Origin: Rhizorhabdus histidinilytica
GTDB lineage: Bacteria; Pseudomonadota; Alphaproteobacteria; Sphingomonadales; Sphingomonadaceae
Length of the DNA stretch: 64,000 nt
Assembly (NCBI RefSeq): GCF_900167915.1
Contig: NZ_FUYM01000002.1
Coordinates: forward strand, 558,001 to 622,000
Direction of reading: 5' to 3'
The notes under the pieces were generated by a model that worked only from the letters and a program-made list of their open reading frames with translations, searched no databases and was not told the origin of the DNA. Position numbers and translations under genes: made by a program. This document shows positions 44,791 through 53,491 of this stretch, one piece after another. Every line of letters starts with the position of its first letter. The first letter of the stretch is position 1.

Positions 44791-47031
44791 TTACAGCGAC
44801 AGGCTGACCGTCGCCTTGATCGTGCGCGGCCGGATCACGCCGAGGTTGTCGTAATAGGTGCCCAGCCCGCCGAACGTTTCCCCGTAGAAACGCGGGAAGG
44901 TATAGTCGTCGGTGATCCCGCGCTTGTCGAAGACGTTGTCGGCGGAGAGGGTGAAGCTCCACTGGTCGGTCTTGACGCCGGCGCGCAGCGCGACGGTCGA
45001 GAAGCCGGGCAGCAGGACATAGGGCGTGTTCACGCTCGCCTTGTAGCTGTTCGGCCGGTTCGAACTGGCGGTGAAGGTGCTGCCGACGAAGCCGTCGAGG
45101 CTGTTCGACAGCGCCCATTCATAGTCCGCCGTCAGCGATCCGCTCCAGCGCGGCGTGCCCGCCATGCGCTCGCCCGGCGCCGCGCCGACGCCGGCCCGCT
45201 CGTCGGTGGTGATCTTAGCGGCGGTGTAGGCGAGGGTGCCGGAGAAGGACAGGCCGTCGATCGGGCTATAGGTGCCCGACGCCTCGAAGCCCTTGCTCTC
45301 GGCCTTGCCGTTGTTGCCGCGGAAGGTCTGGAAGTTGACGATCAGCGGAAGCTGGATCGACGACCATTTGATGTAGAAGCCGGCCAGGCTGAAGGTCAGC
45401 CGCTTGTCCGCCGTGCTCGCCTTCAGGCCGAGCTCGTAGTTGGTGAGCTCCTCCGGCTCGAACTCGGTCGGAATGACCTGGCCGACCCGGAAGAAGTTGG
45501 GGCCGCCGGCGCGATAGCCGCGGGAGACGTTGCCGTAGAGCAGCACGTCTTCCATCGGATGGTAGCGGCCGGTGACGGTCCAGGTGATGGCGTCGTCCTT
45601 GGACGCACCGCTCCTGCCGTTGAAATTGCCGTCGTTGCCGTATCCGAACCCGTCCTGCTTGTTCTCGCTGTAGCGCAGGCCGGCGGCGATGTCGAAGCGC
45701 GGGCTGAAATAGTAGGTGGCGTTCGCGAAGCCCGCCTTCTCCTCATATTTCGCGATCGTCCCGCTGAAGAAGTCGACCGAATAGAGCCCGGTCGCGAAGT
45801 CGAGGATGAGGTCGGTGCTGGTGCGGTTGTAGCGCTCGTTGGTGTAGTAGAAGCCGAGCTGCCACTCCAGGCCATGGCCGCCCGCGTCCTTCGATTGCAG
45901 GCGCACTTCCTGGACGAACTTCTTGTTCTCGCCGTCGCTCGCGAAAGAGAAGCGCGTGTTCGGCGCGAAGGACGGGCCGTTCGACGTCCGCGCATATTTC
46001 TGGTCGGTCCAGCTCGACGTGGAGAAGGCCGTCGCGAAGCCGAAATCATAGCTGATCGTCGCGTTGTACAGGTTGAACCGGTCGCGGATCAGCTCCGGGA
46101 TCGGGCGCGACTGGGTGAGATCGCCGAACGCCGGCGTCAGCGTGGTGCGAAGCCCGTCGACCGACGATTCGCCGCCGACGTTGAGCCGCTGGGTGAAGGC
46201 GCTCAGCCGGATCTTGAGGCCGTCGACCGGGCGCAGTTCGAGCGATGCGCGGCCGCCCCGGTTCTTGGCGAAGTTCACGTCCTTGTCGTTGAGCGCGACA
46301 TTGTCGATGAAGCCGGCGTCCTTGCGATAATTGGCGACGACGCGCAGGGCCGCCCATTCGGCGATGGGGATGTTGACCATGCCCTTGCCGGCATAGTCGG
46401 TGCCGCCCTTGTGGACCGCGCCGGTGCTGGCCGACATGGCGGCGGCGAACCGGTCGAACTCGGGCGTGTTGGTGACATATTTGATCACGCCGCCCAGCGC
46501 ATTGGCGCCGTACAGGGTGCCCTGCGGCCCCTTGAGCACCTCGATCCGGCTCATGTCGAACGGATCGAGATCGGGGTTGAGCTCGCCGGCGAGCGCGGCG
46601 GTCGCGGCCGCGGTGATCGGCGTCTCGTCGAGATATTGGGCAACCGAGCTGCTCGGCTGGGTGGTGCCGACGTTGATGCCGCGGATGCTGATCTGGGACC
46701 GGCCGGGGGTGACGCTCTGGAACGACAGGCCCGGCGTGAGGCGGGAGAAGTCCTGGAACGAGCTGATGCCGAGGTTGGAGAGGCGATCGCCGCTGAGCGC
46801 GGTGATCGACGAGCCGACGTTGGAGATGCTCTCGCTCCGCTTCGAGGCGGTGACGATGATCTCGGCCTCGGCCGATGCCGAGTCGGCCTCGCCCGCGGCG
46901 GGCGCCTGGGCGATGGCCGCCTGCGAAGATACCGCCAGCGCGGCCGCGGCGGCTGCCCGCAAAAGCACCGAATGGACGGTCGGCCGGCGCCTGGAGGTGG
47001 CATCCGACATCGAGCTTACCAACGTGATCAT
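44791..47031 (-). CDS. TonB-dependent outer-membrane receptor, module A
   Basis: A 746-residue receptor with signal peptide (MITLVSSMSDATSRRRPTVH and a following Ala/Leu-rich core ending near SSQAAIAQA), a TonB-box-like SAEAEIIVTASKRSESIS, the plug with SQISIRGINVG and RIEVLKGPQGTLYGANALGG, and a barrel ending ATVSLSL. Sphingomonad receptors of this group carry varied organic substrates; here the neighbours point to a peptide or imino acid. The start at 47031 follows GGGGC; a longer frame to 47172 is unlikely. It heads an operon with the LhpI-like gene and diverges from the XRE-cupin regulator. Confidence 0.93.
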   Translation of the reverse strand: MITLVSSMSDATSRRRPTVHSVLLRAAAAAALAVSSQAAIAQAPAAGEADSASAEAEIIVTASKRSESISNVGSSITALSGDRLSNLGISSFQDFSRLTPGLSFQSVTPGRSQISIRGINVGTTQPSSSVAQYLDETPITAAATAALAGELNPDLDPFDMSRIEVLKGPQGTLYGANALGGVIKYVTNTPEFDRFAAAMSASTGAVHKGGTDYAGKGMVNIPIAEWAALRVVANYRKDAGFIDNVALNDKDVNFAKNRGGRASLELRPVDGLKIRLSAFTQRLNVGGESSVDGLRTTLTPAFGDLTQSRPIPELIRDRFNLYNATISYDFGFATAFSTSSWTDQKYARTSNGPSFAPNTRFSFASDGENKKFVQEVRLQSKDAGGHGLEWQLGFYYTNERYNRTSTDLILDFATGLYSVDFFSGTIAKYEEKAGFANATYYFSPRFDIAAGLRYSENKQDGFGYGNDGNFNGRSGASKDDAITWTVTGRYHPMEDVLLYGNVSRGYRAGGPNFFRVGQVIPTEFEPEELTNYELGLKASTADKRLTFSLAGFYIKWSSIQLPLIVNFQTFRGNNGKAESKGFEASGTYSPIDGLSFSGTLAYTAAKITTDERAGVGAAPGERMAGTPRWSGSLTADYEWALSNSLDGFVGSTFTASSNRPNSYKASVNTPYVLLPGFSTVALRAGVKTDQWSFTLSADNVFDKRGITDDYTFPRFYGETFGGLGTYYDNLGVIRPRTIKATVSLSL

Positions 47032-47254
47032 AGCGACGCCCCTTTTTTTGTTGCTCGCGGAATGTGCCGAAGATGGTACAATATGTCCAGTATTTTTCCG
47101 AAAAGGAAAATAATGGCGCAGTTCCGCCATATCTGCACGGTCCTGGCGACGCGGCTTGGGCTGATGCCGCAAGGGGAATAAGGCGCGCGATCATATTGCG
47201 TGGCCTTTGGCGGGCTTGTACAAATATTGACGAATTTGACGAAGGAGCAAAGAT
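47032..47254. promoter_or_regulatory. divergent promoter region of module A
   Basis: The gap between the TBDR and the XRE-cupin gene holds, on the minus strand, TGGACATATTGT at 47078-47089, which recurs in altered form at 48078-48109. A second AT-rich piece, CTTGTACAAATATTGACG, lies near 47216. No other gene is visible here. The sites are candidates for the XRE-cupin protein. Confidence 0.45.
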
Positions 47255-47902
47255 TTGGCCACCGCTGCCAAGCGCAACCCCGCGAGAACGACGCTCGGAT
47301 CCGCCCTGCGCTCGATTCGTCGGGAGCGGGAGTGGAGCCTCGCGGAGATGGCCGCCAAGACCGGGCTGTCGACCTCGTCGCTGTCCAAGATCGAGAATGG
47401 GCAACGGTCGCTGACCTACGACAAGCTGGTCGAGCTGGCCGAATCGCTGTCGGTCGACATTTCCCGGCTTTTCAGCGCGGGTCCCGTGCCGTCGGGCCTC
47501 GCCCATTTCGCCGGGCGCCGGAGCGTCCAGCGCGAGGGCGACGGCTTCGAGATCCAGGCCGGCGTCTACACCTACAGCTATCTCGCCTATGACCTGATGC
47601 GGAAGCGCTTCACCCCCGTGCTGATGGACATCCATGCGCGCTCGATCGACGAGTTCGACGAGCTGGTGCGGCATGAGGGCGATGAGTTCGCCTATGTCCT
47701 CGAGGGCGAGGTGGAGGTCCACACCGAGATCTACGCGCCGCTGCGGCTGAAGGTCGGCGAGAGCGTGTTCTTCGACAGCAAGGTCGGGCACGCCTATGTC
47801 AACGCCGGCGACGGCCCCGCCCGCATCCTCTGCATCGGTTCCGAGGCGGGTGTGCGCGGCGACGGCGTCATCCAGTTCGCCCAGGACCATCTCGGCGAAT
47901 AA
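47255..47902 (+). CDS. XRE-family regulator with C-terminal cupin
   Basis: A 215-residue transcription factor. The N-terminal helix-turn-helix is at about residues 13-67 (LGSALRSIRREREWSLAEM, TGLSTSSLSKIENGQRSLTY), and a cupin domain follows at about 110-205 (HEGDEFAYVLEGEVEVHTEI, GESVFFDSKVGHAYVNAGDG) with the His and Glu of a metal or small-ligand pocket. Proteins of this design sense catabolites such as amino acids or polyamines. The start is TTG at 47255 after AAGGAGCAAAG. It diverges from the TBDR-LhpI operon and precedes the peptidase operon, so it likely controls module A. Confidence 0.9.
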   Translation: MATAAKRNPARTTLGSALRSIRREREWSLAEMAAKTGLSTSSLSKIENGQRSLTYDKLVELAESLSVDISRLFSAGPVPSGLAHFAGRRSVQREGDGFEIQAGVYTYSYLAYDLMRKRFTPVLMDIHARSIDEFDELVRHEGDEFAYVLEGEVEVHTEIYAPLRLKVGESVFFDSKVGHAYVNAGDGPARILCIGSEAGVRGDGVIQFAQDHLGE

Positions 47903-48077
47903 GGCGGCGGCAAGGGCGCCCCGCGTCCGCCGATCCGGCCTCCTTCCCGCGCGGCGCGCGGCCGGGGCGGTCCGATTTTCCTTTATGTGTCGAGGCTTGC
48001 GAGCCAGAGGGCGGTGTCCTCCGCGTCTGGGTCGTTTCGGCATCGCGTTGCCATGGGAGAAATATTCCGGTCGTATT

Positions 48078-48109
48078 GACATATTGGAAAATCAATGGAC
48101 ATATCGGAC
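48078..48109 (+). promoter_or_regulatory. direct repeat GGACATAT upstream of the M2 peptidase gene
   Basis: TGACATATTGGA (48078-48089) and TGGACATATCGGA (48097-48109) are two copies of one motif 20 bases apart on the same face of the helix. A third copy, reversed, lies at 47078-47089 upstream of the TBDR. The gap 47903-48140 contains no gene. Binding by the XRE-cupin protein is the simplest reading. Confidence 0.5.
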
Positions 48110-48140
48110 ATCAATCGCCAAATCGCCGAGGGAGAGTGCG

Positions 48141-49991
48141 GTGACGATCCAGCGTCCGTCCAGGAACTCGGCAGCATTGCGCTGTATCGTGCTCGCCATG
48201 GCGGCGAATCTCTCCGCACCCGGCATCGCTGCCGCGCCGACGGCGTCCCCGGCATCCCCCTCGGGCGCGTCCGCGCCGGAAACGGTGGAAGCCTTCCTGG
48301 CCCGGGCGGAAGGCGAGCTCGACGCGGCGACCGAAGCCTCGAACCGTGCCGACTGGGTGCACGCCACCAACATCACGCCCGATACGGATTGGCTCAGCAG
48401 CGCCGCGCGGAACCGGCTCGCCGCGCTCAGCCTCGACCTCGCCCGCGAGGCGGCGGCGTTCGACCCGACGGCGGCCGGACCGGTCGAGCGTCGCAAGCTC
48501 GACCTGCTGCGGCGGCTGACCAATGTCCCGCCGCCGGCGGACAAGCGGAAGGCCGCTCGCCTCTCGGCCCTGCAGACGTCGCTCAGCAGCAACTACGCCA
48601 CCGGAGCGTTCGACTTCCAGGGCAAGGCGACGTCGCTCCGCCAGGCGGAAGACCTGCTGGCGAAGACGCGCGACCCCGAACAGGCGCGGTTGCTATGGGA
48701 AGGCTGGAGGGAGAGCGCGAAGCGGCTGAAGTCCGATTATGCCGAGATGGTCGACCTCTCGCGGCAGGGCGCGCGCGAGCTGGGCTTCGCCGACATGGGC
48801 GAGCTGTGGCGCGCCGGTTACGATCGCAGCCCGAGCCAGGTCGAAGCCGATCTCGACAAGGACTGGGCCGCCCTCAAGCCGCTCTACGCGGCGCTGCATT
48901 GCTTCACCCGGAAGCGGCTTTCCGAGCGGTACGGCGCATCGGTGCAGCCGCGGACCGGCCCGATCCGCGCCGACCTGCTCGGCAATATGTGGAGCCAGAA
49001 CTGGGGCAACATCTTCGATATCGTCTATCCCGGCCCGGTCGAGCGGCCTGATATCGACAAATATCTCCTCGCGGCCGGCTACGACCCGATGCGCATGGTG
49101 AAGACCGCGGAGGGCTTCTACGTCTCGCTCGGCTTCGATCCGCTGCCGGCCAGCTTCTGGACGTCGTCGCAATTCGTCGAGCCGGCCGATCGCGCGGTGG
49201 ACTGCAATCCGTCGGCCTGGACGATCGACAATCGCAGCGACGTCCGCCTCAAGATGTGCATCCGCGTCACCCGCGCGCAATTCCGCACGGTCTATCATGA
49301 GCTCGGCCATGATTTTTACAACCTCGCCTATGTGAAACAGCCCTTCCTGTTCAGGCGGGGCGCGGACGAGGGGTTCCATGAAGGGATCGGCGATTTCATC
49401 GCCCTCTCCGCGACCACGCTGGGCAATTACAAGCGGCTGGGGATCGTTCCCGCCGACGCCCCCGGCGGCGACGATATCGGGCAGCTCCTCCAGAAGGCGT
49501 TGGACGAGGTGCCGCTGCTGCCCTTCGCGGTCGCCCTCGACAAATGGCGCTGGAGCGTGTTCGCCGGGCGGATCGCGCCGGACCATTACAACGATAGCTG
49601 GTGGAAGCTGGTGGCGGAATATCAGGGCGTCGCCCCGCCCCGGCCGCGCCCGGCCGACGGCTTCGACGCGGGGGCGAAATATCACGTCGCCGAGAACGTC
49701 CCCTATATCAGCTATCTGAAGGCCCGCCTCTATCAATATCAGTTCCACGAGGCGGCGTGCCATATGGCGAAGTGGAAGGGGCCGCTCCACCTTTGCTCGA
49801 TCTACGGCGACAAGGAGGTCGGCACGCGGCTGCGCCAGATGCTCGCGCTCGGCGGGTCGCGCCCCAATTCGGAGGCGCTGGCGCTCTTCACGGGAAGCTC
49901 GGACGCCGATCCGCGGGCGATGCTGGAATATTACCGCCCGGTGCTGCGCTGGCTCGAAAAGCAGAATGGCGGAGAGCGCTGTGGATGGTGA
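48141..49991 (+). CDS. M2 family (ACE-like) peptidyl-dipeptidase, exported
   Basis: A 616-residue zinc metallopeptidase. It starts at a GTG (48141) after GGGAGAG and has a signal peptide (IVLAMAANLSAPGIAAA region). The zinc site is HELGH at residues 386-390 with the third ligand in DEGFHEGIGDF (about 410), as in angiotensin-converting enzyme. FEAL-type and CxxH regions of ACE are also present (CRVTRAQFRTVYHELGH-like layout). ACE-like enzymes remove dipeptides from peptide C-termini, often also at proline. In the periplasm it would shorten imported peptides. It heads the run TauE, esterase, M24 and aconitase X on the same strand. Confidence 0.9.
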   Translation: MTIQRPSRNSAALRCIVLAMAANLSAPGIAAAPTASPASPSGASAPETVEAFLARAEGELDAATEASNRADWVHATNITPDTDWLSSAARNRLAALSLDLAREAAAFDPTAAGPVERRKLDLLRRLTNVPPPADKRKAARLSALQTSLSSNYATGAFDFQGKATSLRQAEDLLAKTRDPEQARLLWEGWRESAKRLKSDYAEMVDLSRQGARELGFADMGELWRAGYDRSPSQVEADLDKDWAALKPLYAALHCFTRKRLSERYGASVQPRTGPIRADLLGNMWSQNWGNIFDIVYPGPVERPDIDKYLLAAGYDPMRMVKTAEGFYVSLGFDPLPASFWTSSQFVEPADRAVDCNPSAWTIDNRSDVRLKMCIRVTRAQFRTVYHELGHDFYNLAYVKQPFLFRRGADEGFHEGIGDFIALSATTLGNYKRLGIVPADAPGGDDIGQLLQKALDEVPLLPFAVALDKWRWSVFAGRIAPDHYNDSWWKLVAEYQGVAPPRPRPADGFDAGAKYHVAENVPYISYLKARLYQYQFHEAACHMAKWKGPLHLCSIYGDKEVGTRLRQMLALGGSRPNSEALALFTGSSDADPRAMLEYYRPVLRWLEKQNGGERCGW

Positions 49992-50054
49992 TCGCCGGAG
50001 ACCCGGTCACGAGGCCGGGCCCGCGCGACCGTCGAACGGGGGAGGGGGACGATC

Positions 50055-50963
50055 TTGCCGCTGATAGACATGCTCCTGGCGATCCTCGGCGCGCTGACGC
50101 TGGTCTTCGTCGTGCAACTGGGGCGCCGATGGCTACGGGACCCGGTGCGCCCCCGGCTCGAAGGCGTCGCGCTGAGCGCCGTCGCCAACTTCTTCGACGC
50201 GCTGGGGATCGGTTCCTTCGCCCCGTCGACCGCCTATCTGAAGATCAGGCGCCTGACTCCCGACGAACTGATCCCGTCGACGATGATCGCGGGCTACACG
50301 ATCGCGACAGTCACCGAAGCCTTCGTCTACATCACCTCGATCGTCGTCGATCCGGTCCTGCTGGTCGCCTCCATCCTGGCGTCCAGCGTCGGCGCGGTCG
50401 CCGGCGTCATCCTGGCGCCGCGCCTGCCGGTCCGCGCGATCCAGACGACGATCGGCGTCGGGCTGCTGATCGCGGCGTCGCTCTACGCCCTGTCCAACCT
50501 CGGCCTGATGCCGGGCGGGGGCACCGCCACCGCGCTGCCGCCGTCCGGGCTCGCACTGGTCGTCGCCGTCTCCTTCGCGCTCGGCATCCTCACCAATCTC
50601 GGCATCGGCAGCTTCGCTCCGACGCTCATCCTGCTCAGCCTGCTGGGCATGGACCCGCGCGCGGCCTTCCCGATCATGATGGGATCGGCCGCCTTCATCT
50701 TCGTCGCCAGCGCGACGACGATCGTGCGCACCAGGCCGCTCGATCTGTCGCTGGTCGGCGGAATGGCCATCGGCGGCGCCCCTGCGGTGCTGCTGGCCGC
50801 CTATCTCATCAAGTCGCTGCCGCTCCACGCCCTCCGCTGGGGCGTGGTCGTGGTGGTCGCCTATGCCGCCGTCCTGATGCTGCGCTCGGCGATACGGTCG
50901 CGGCGCCGGGCCGGTGATCCGGCCGCCCCGGCGGGGCCGGCCGTCCAGGCGATCGAGCCGTAG
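50055..50963 (+). CDS. TauE/SafE (TSUP) family permease, module A
   Basis: A 302-residue inner-membrane protein with about eight hydrophobic spans and duplicated Gly/Ser-rich loops: SAVANFFDALGIGSFAPSTA in the first half and LGILTNLGIGSFAPTLILL in the second, the TSUP repeat. Family members move sulfite or organic anions such as sulfoacetate, lactate or other acids. With no sulfur genes around, an organic anion from the catabolic pathway is more likely, a guess from position. The start is TTG at 50055 with GGAGGGGGACGA upstream; an ATG at 50070 is an alternative. It lies 63 bases after the peptidase gene. Confidence 0.85.
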   Translation: MPLIDMLLAILGALTLVFVVQLGRRWLRDPVRPRLEGVALSAVANFFDALGIGSFAPSTAYLKIRRLTPDELIPSTMIAGYTIATVTEAFVYITSIVVDPVLLVASILASSVGAVAGVILAPRLPVRAIQTTIGVGLLIAASLYALSNLGLMPGGGTATALPPSGLALVVAVSFALGILTNLGIGSFAPTLILLSLLGMDPRAAFPIMMGSAAFIFVASATTIVRTRPLDLSLVGGMAIGGAPAVLLAAYLIKSLPLHALRWGVVVVVAYAAVLMLRSAIRSRRRAGDPAAPAGPAVQAIEP

Positions 50964-50998
50964 GGCAAGCCGCCCCAAATCATAAAAGGGAGACCCGC

Positions 50999-51943
50999 AT
51001 GACCCAGTCCGATATCTCGCGGCGCAACATCCTGTTCGGCGCCGCCGCGGTCGCCGCCGCCGGCGGCCAGGCCCTCGCCCGGCCGCAGAAGCGCAAGGTC
51101 GCGACCCCGCGGAAGCTGGCCGGCATCGATCGCAGCGAGGAGCGTCTCCTCGTCGGCGCCGACGGACAACGCTTCCTCATCCAGATCGCCTATCCCCACG
51201 CGGTCGAGCCCGATCTTCCGCTGATGATAAGGGGCCGCAAGCCGGTCCCGATCTATGTGCTGGACGGCTGGGACAATTTCGCGACCGTCGTGGGGCTCGT
51301 CCGCATGATGCAATGGGGCGGGTCGGTCCCGCCATGCCTGGTGGTCGGGATCGGCTATGCCGATCCGGTCGCGGCCGAAAAGGGATCGCGGCGCCGCTAT
51401 GACCTGACCCCGACCCCGAACGGCCCCGACACGAAGATTCGCTATGGCGGTTCGGCGCCGTTCCGGTCGTTCCTGCGGCAACAGGTCAAGCCGCTGATCG
51501 AACGGGAGTTCACGGTCGACGTGGCCCGGTCGACGCTGGTGGGCCATTCGCTCGGCGGATTGTTCGCATTGGAGACCGCCCTGTGCGAGCCGTCGCTGTT
51601 CCCGAACGTGCTCGCGCTCAGCCCGTCGCTGTGGTTCGACAACCATCTCGTCCTGGGACAGTTGAACGCGGCGCTGAAGGCGGGGGCCCCGTTCCCGCGG
51701 ATCGTCGCGCTGGCCGGCGACCGCGAGCAGCAGATCACGCGCGGCGACTACAACATGACCCGCAATGTCGAGATATTCGGCGAGCATGTCGCCGCGGCCG
51801 GCCGCGCGGCCGACATCTTCGCGGGCGTGCTGGAGGACACCACCCATCACACCATCCAGGGCCAGGGGACGACGTTCGGCCTGCGCAAGCTGCTCGATCC
51901 GACGCCGCCGAGCTTGCGGTCCGGCTGCGTGAAAGCGGCATAG
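50999..51943 (+). CDS. Tat-exported alpha/beta hydrolase (esterase D/ferri-enterobactin esterase type)
   Basis: A 314-residue protein with a twin-arginine signal (ISRRNILFGAAAVAAAGG), so it is exported folded to the periplasm. The esterase fold has the nucleophile in VGHSLGG (Ser184), the preceding APFRSFLRQQVKPLIE region of the esterase D/Fes group (PF00756), and a late His in TTHHTIQGQG. This group includes siderophore esterases, acyl-CoA thioesterases and peptide-like hydrolases; the substrate here is unknown. The start ATG at 50999 follows AAAGGGAGA. It belongs to the module A run. Confidence 0.86.
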   Translation: MTQSDISRRNILFGAAAVAAAGGQALARPQKRKVATPRKLAGIDRSEERLLVGADGQRFLIQIAYPHAVEPDLPLMIRGRKPVPIYVLDGWDNFATVVGLVRMMQWGGSVPPCLVVGIGYADPVAAEKGSRRRYDLTPTPNGPDTKIRYGGSAPFRSFLRQQVKPLIEREFTVDVARSTLVGHSLGGLFALETALCEPSLFPNVLALSPSLWFDNHLVLGQLNAALKAGAPFPRIVALAGDREQQITRGDYNMTRNVEIFGEHVAAAGRAADIFAGVLEDTTHHTIQGQGTTFGLRKLLDPTPPSLRSGCVKAA

Positions 51944-51996
51944 CGGAAGGCCGGGCCGGCAGGCCATGGTCCGATGACATCAAGGGGAGACTCCGA

Positions 51997-53472
51997 ATGA
52001 ACAGCCTGGAAAAGAGCCGCCGCGACATCATGAAGATGACGGCGCTGGGCGCGATCGCCGGCGGGCTGGTCTCGCGGACCGACAAGGTCGCCGCGATGCA
52101 GGGCGCGGCCGCCCCCGGCCGCACGATCACCGCCGCGCTGAAGGCGATGCCGAAGAACAGCGAGGCGCTGCTGCTGCCCGCCCGCTATGGCGGCGTCGAC
52201 CAGCCGCCGAAGCCGGCGACGACGGACATGCTGCCGCTGTCGTGGCACAAGAGCCGGATGAAGGCGCTGTTCGCCAAGGCGGCCGAGCGCGGCGTCCAGT
52301 CGCTGCTGCTGCGGTCGCCGGAGAACGTCACCTATTATACCGGCTATTCGTACAGCAACACCGAACGCCCGCAGGCGACCTTCATCAACAAGGACGACGG
52401 GGCGCCCTGGTATTTCCACCCGATGGTCGACGACCAGCTCGTCCGCAGCGGATGGTTCGACGGCGGGCAGCGCGTCTTCTTCGATTTCCCCCACGCGGCA
52501 GGAGGATTCCCCAACCAGGGCAAGGTCGTCACCTCGCCCGGCATCGACCTGATGAGCTTCATGCTCGAAGGCATCCGCGACAGGGGCGTGCAGGGGACCA
52601 AGATCGGCCTCGACGGCGAGCTCTATCCGTCGGAAATGGCGAAGTTCCGCAAGATCCTGCCCAAGGTCGAGATCGTCGACATCGGCGACCTCATCCTCGA
52701 GATGCGCATGGTCAAGACGCCCGAGGAGCTCGCCTTGTGGAGCCGGGCCTATTCCTATCATGATCGGGTGCAGGCCTTCGCGCGGGACTATCTGCTGACC
52801 TACGGCACCGACATCACCGACCTCGAGCTGAAGATGGCGTCGGAGCTGTGGCTCCGCGACACGCTTTATTCGGAGCTCGACCTGGCCGGCGGCGCCCCCA
52901 ATCACGGCGTCGGCTCGATCGGCGAGGTCGAGGTCCGCTCGGGGCCGGTCAACGCCTATCCGCACCCCAACCAGCCCTATTATTCGCAGGTGCTGCGCGA
53001 CGCTCCGCTGCAGGTGGTGTCCTACATCATGGTCGGGCTCTGCGGCGGCGAGAATTACCGCATGTACCAGATCGCCGACCAGTCGGGCCGCTTCGACCCG
53101 CACGGCACCAGGTTGTGGGAGGTCAGCCAGCATTGCTGCGACATCCAGCGCGACATGCAGAAGGCCGGGGCGGTGTGCGGCGACATCGCCTATGCGATCC
53201 ACAAGTACCAGGTCGACAATGGGATGAAGGATTATATCTACACCCGCGCGGCCCACGGCCAGACGACCGAGGGGCACATGCCGCCCTTCATCGCGCTCGG
53301 CGACCGCACCGTGCTGCCGAAGAACTCGGTGATGTCGGAGGAGCCGGGGCTGTACGATCCGGTCAACAAGGTCGGCTATAACTGGAGCGACAGCATCGTC
53401 ACCGGGGAGGCCAGCGGCTATCGGATGAGCCGCACGCCCTATTCGAAGGAATGGCTGTTCGTCCGGCTCTGA
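51997..53472 (+). CDS. Tat-exported M24 (creatinase/prolidase-fold) protein with altered metal site
   Basis: A 491-residue protein with a twin-arginine signal (EKSRRDIMKMTALGAIAGG). The pita-bread fold is seen from ENVTYYTGYSYSNTERPQ onward, with an N-terminal creatinase-like domain. In prolidases and aminopeptidase P the metal is held by two Asp, one His and two Glu. Here the His block is present (AAHGQTTEGHMPP) and one Glu block (SEEPGLY), but the Asp region reads LQVVSYIMVGLCGGENYRM and the last Glu region YNWSDSIVTGE, so several ligands appear lost, as in creatinase, which works without metal. The substrate is likely a C-N bond in a peptide or amide. The alignment is by eye. Confidence 0.8.
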   Translation: MNSLEKSRRDIMKMTALGAIAGGLVSRTDKVAAMQGAAAPGRTITAALKAMPKNSEALLLPARYGGVDQPPKPATTDMLPLSWHKSRMKALFAKAAERGVQSLLLRSPENVTYYTGYSYSNTERPQATFINKDDGAPWYFHPMVDDQLVRSGWFDGGQRVFFDFPHAAGGFPNQGKVVTSPGIDLMSFMLEGIRDRGVQGTKIGLDGELYPSEMAKFRKILPKVEIVDIGDLILEMRMVKTPEELALWSRAYSYHDRVQAFARDYLLTYGTDITDLELKMASELWLRDTLYSELDLAGGAPNHGVGSIGEVEVRSGPVNAYPHPNQPYYSQVLRDAPLQVVSYIMVGLCGGENYRMYQIADQSGRFDPHGTRLWEVSQHCCDIQRDMQKAGAVCGDIAYAIHKYQVDNGMKDYIYTRAAHGQTTEGHMPPFIALGDRTVLPKNSVMSEEPGLYDPVNKVGYNWSDSIVTGEASGYRMSRTPYSKEWLFVRL

Positions 53473-53491
53473 CGCTGCGGATCGAAGCAAG

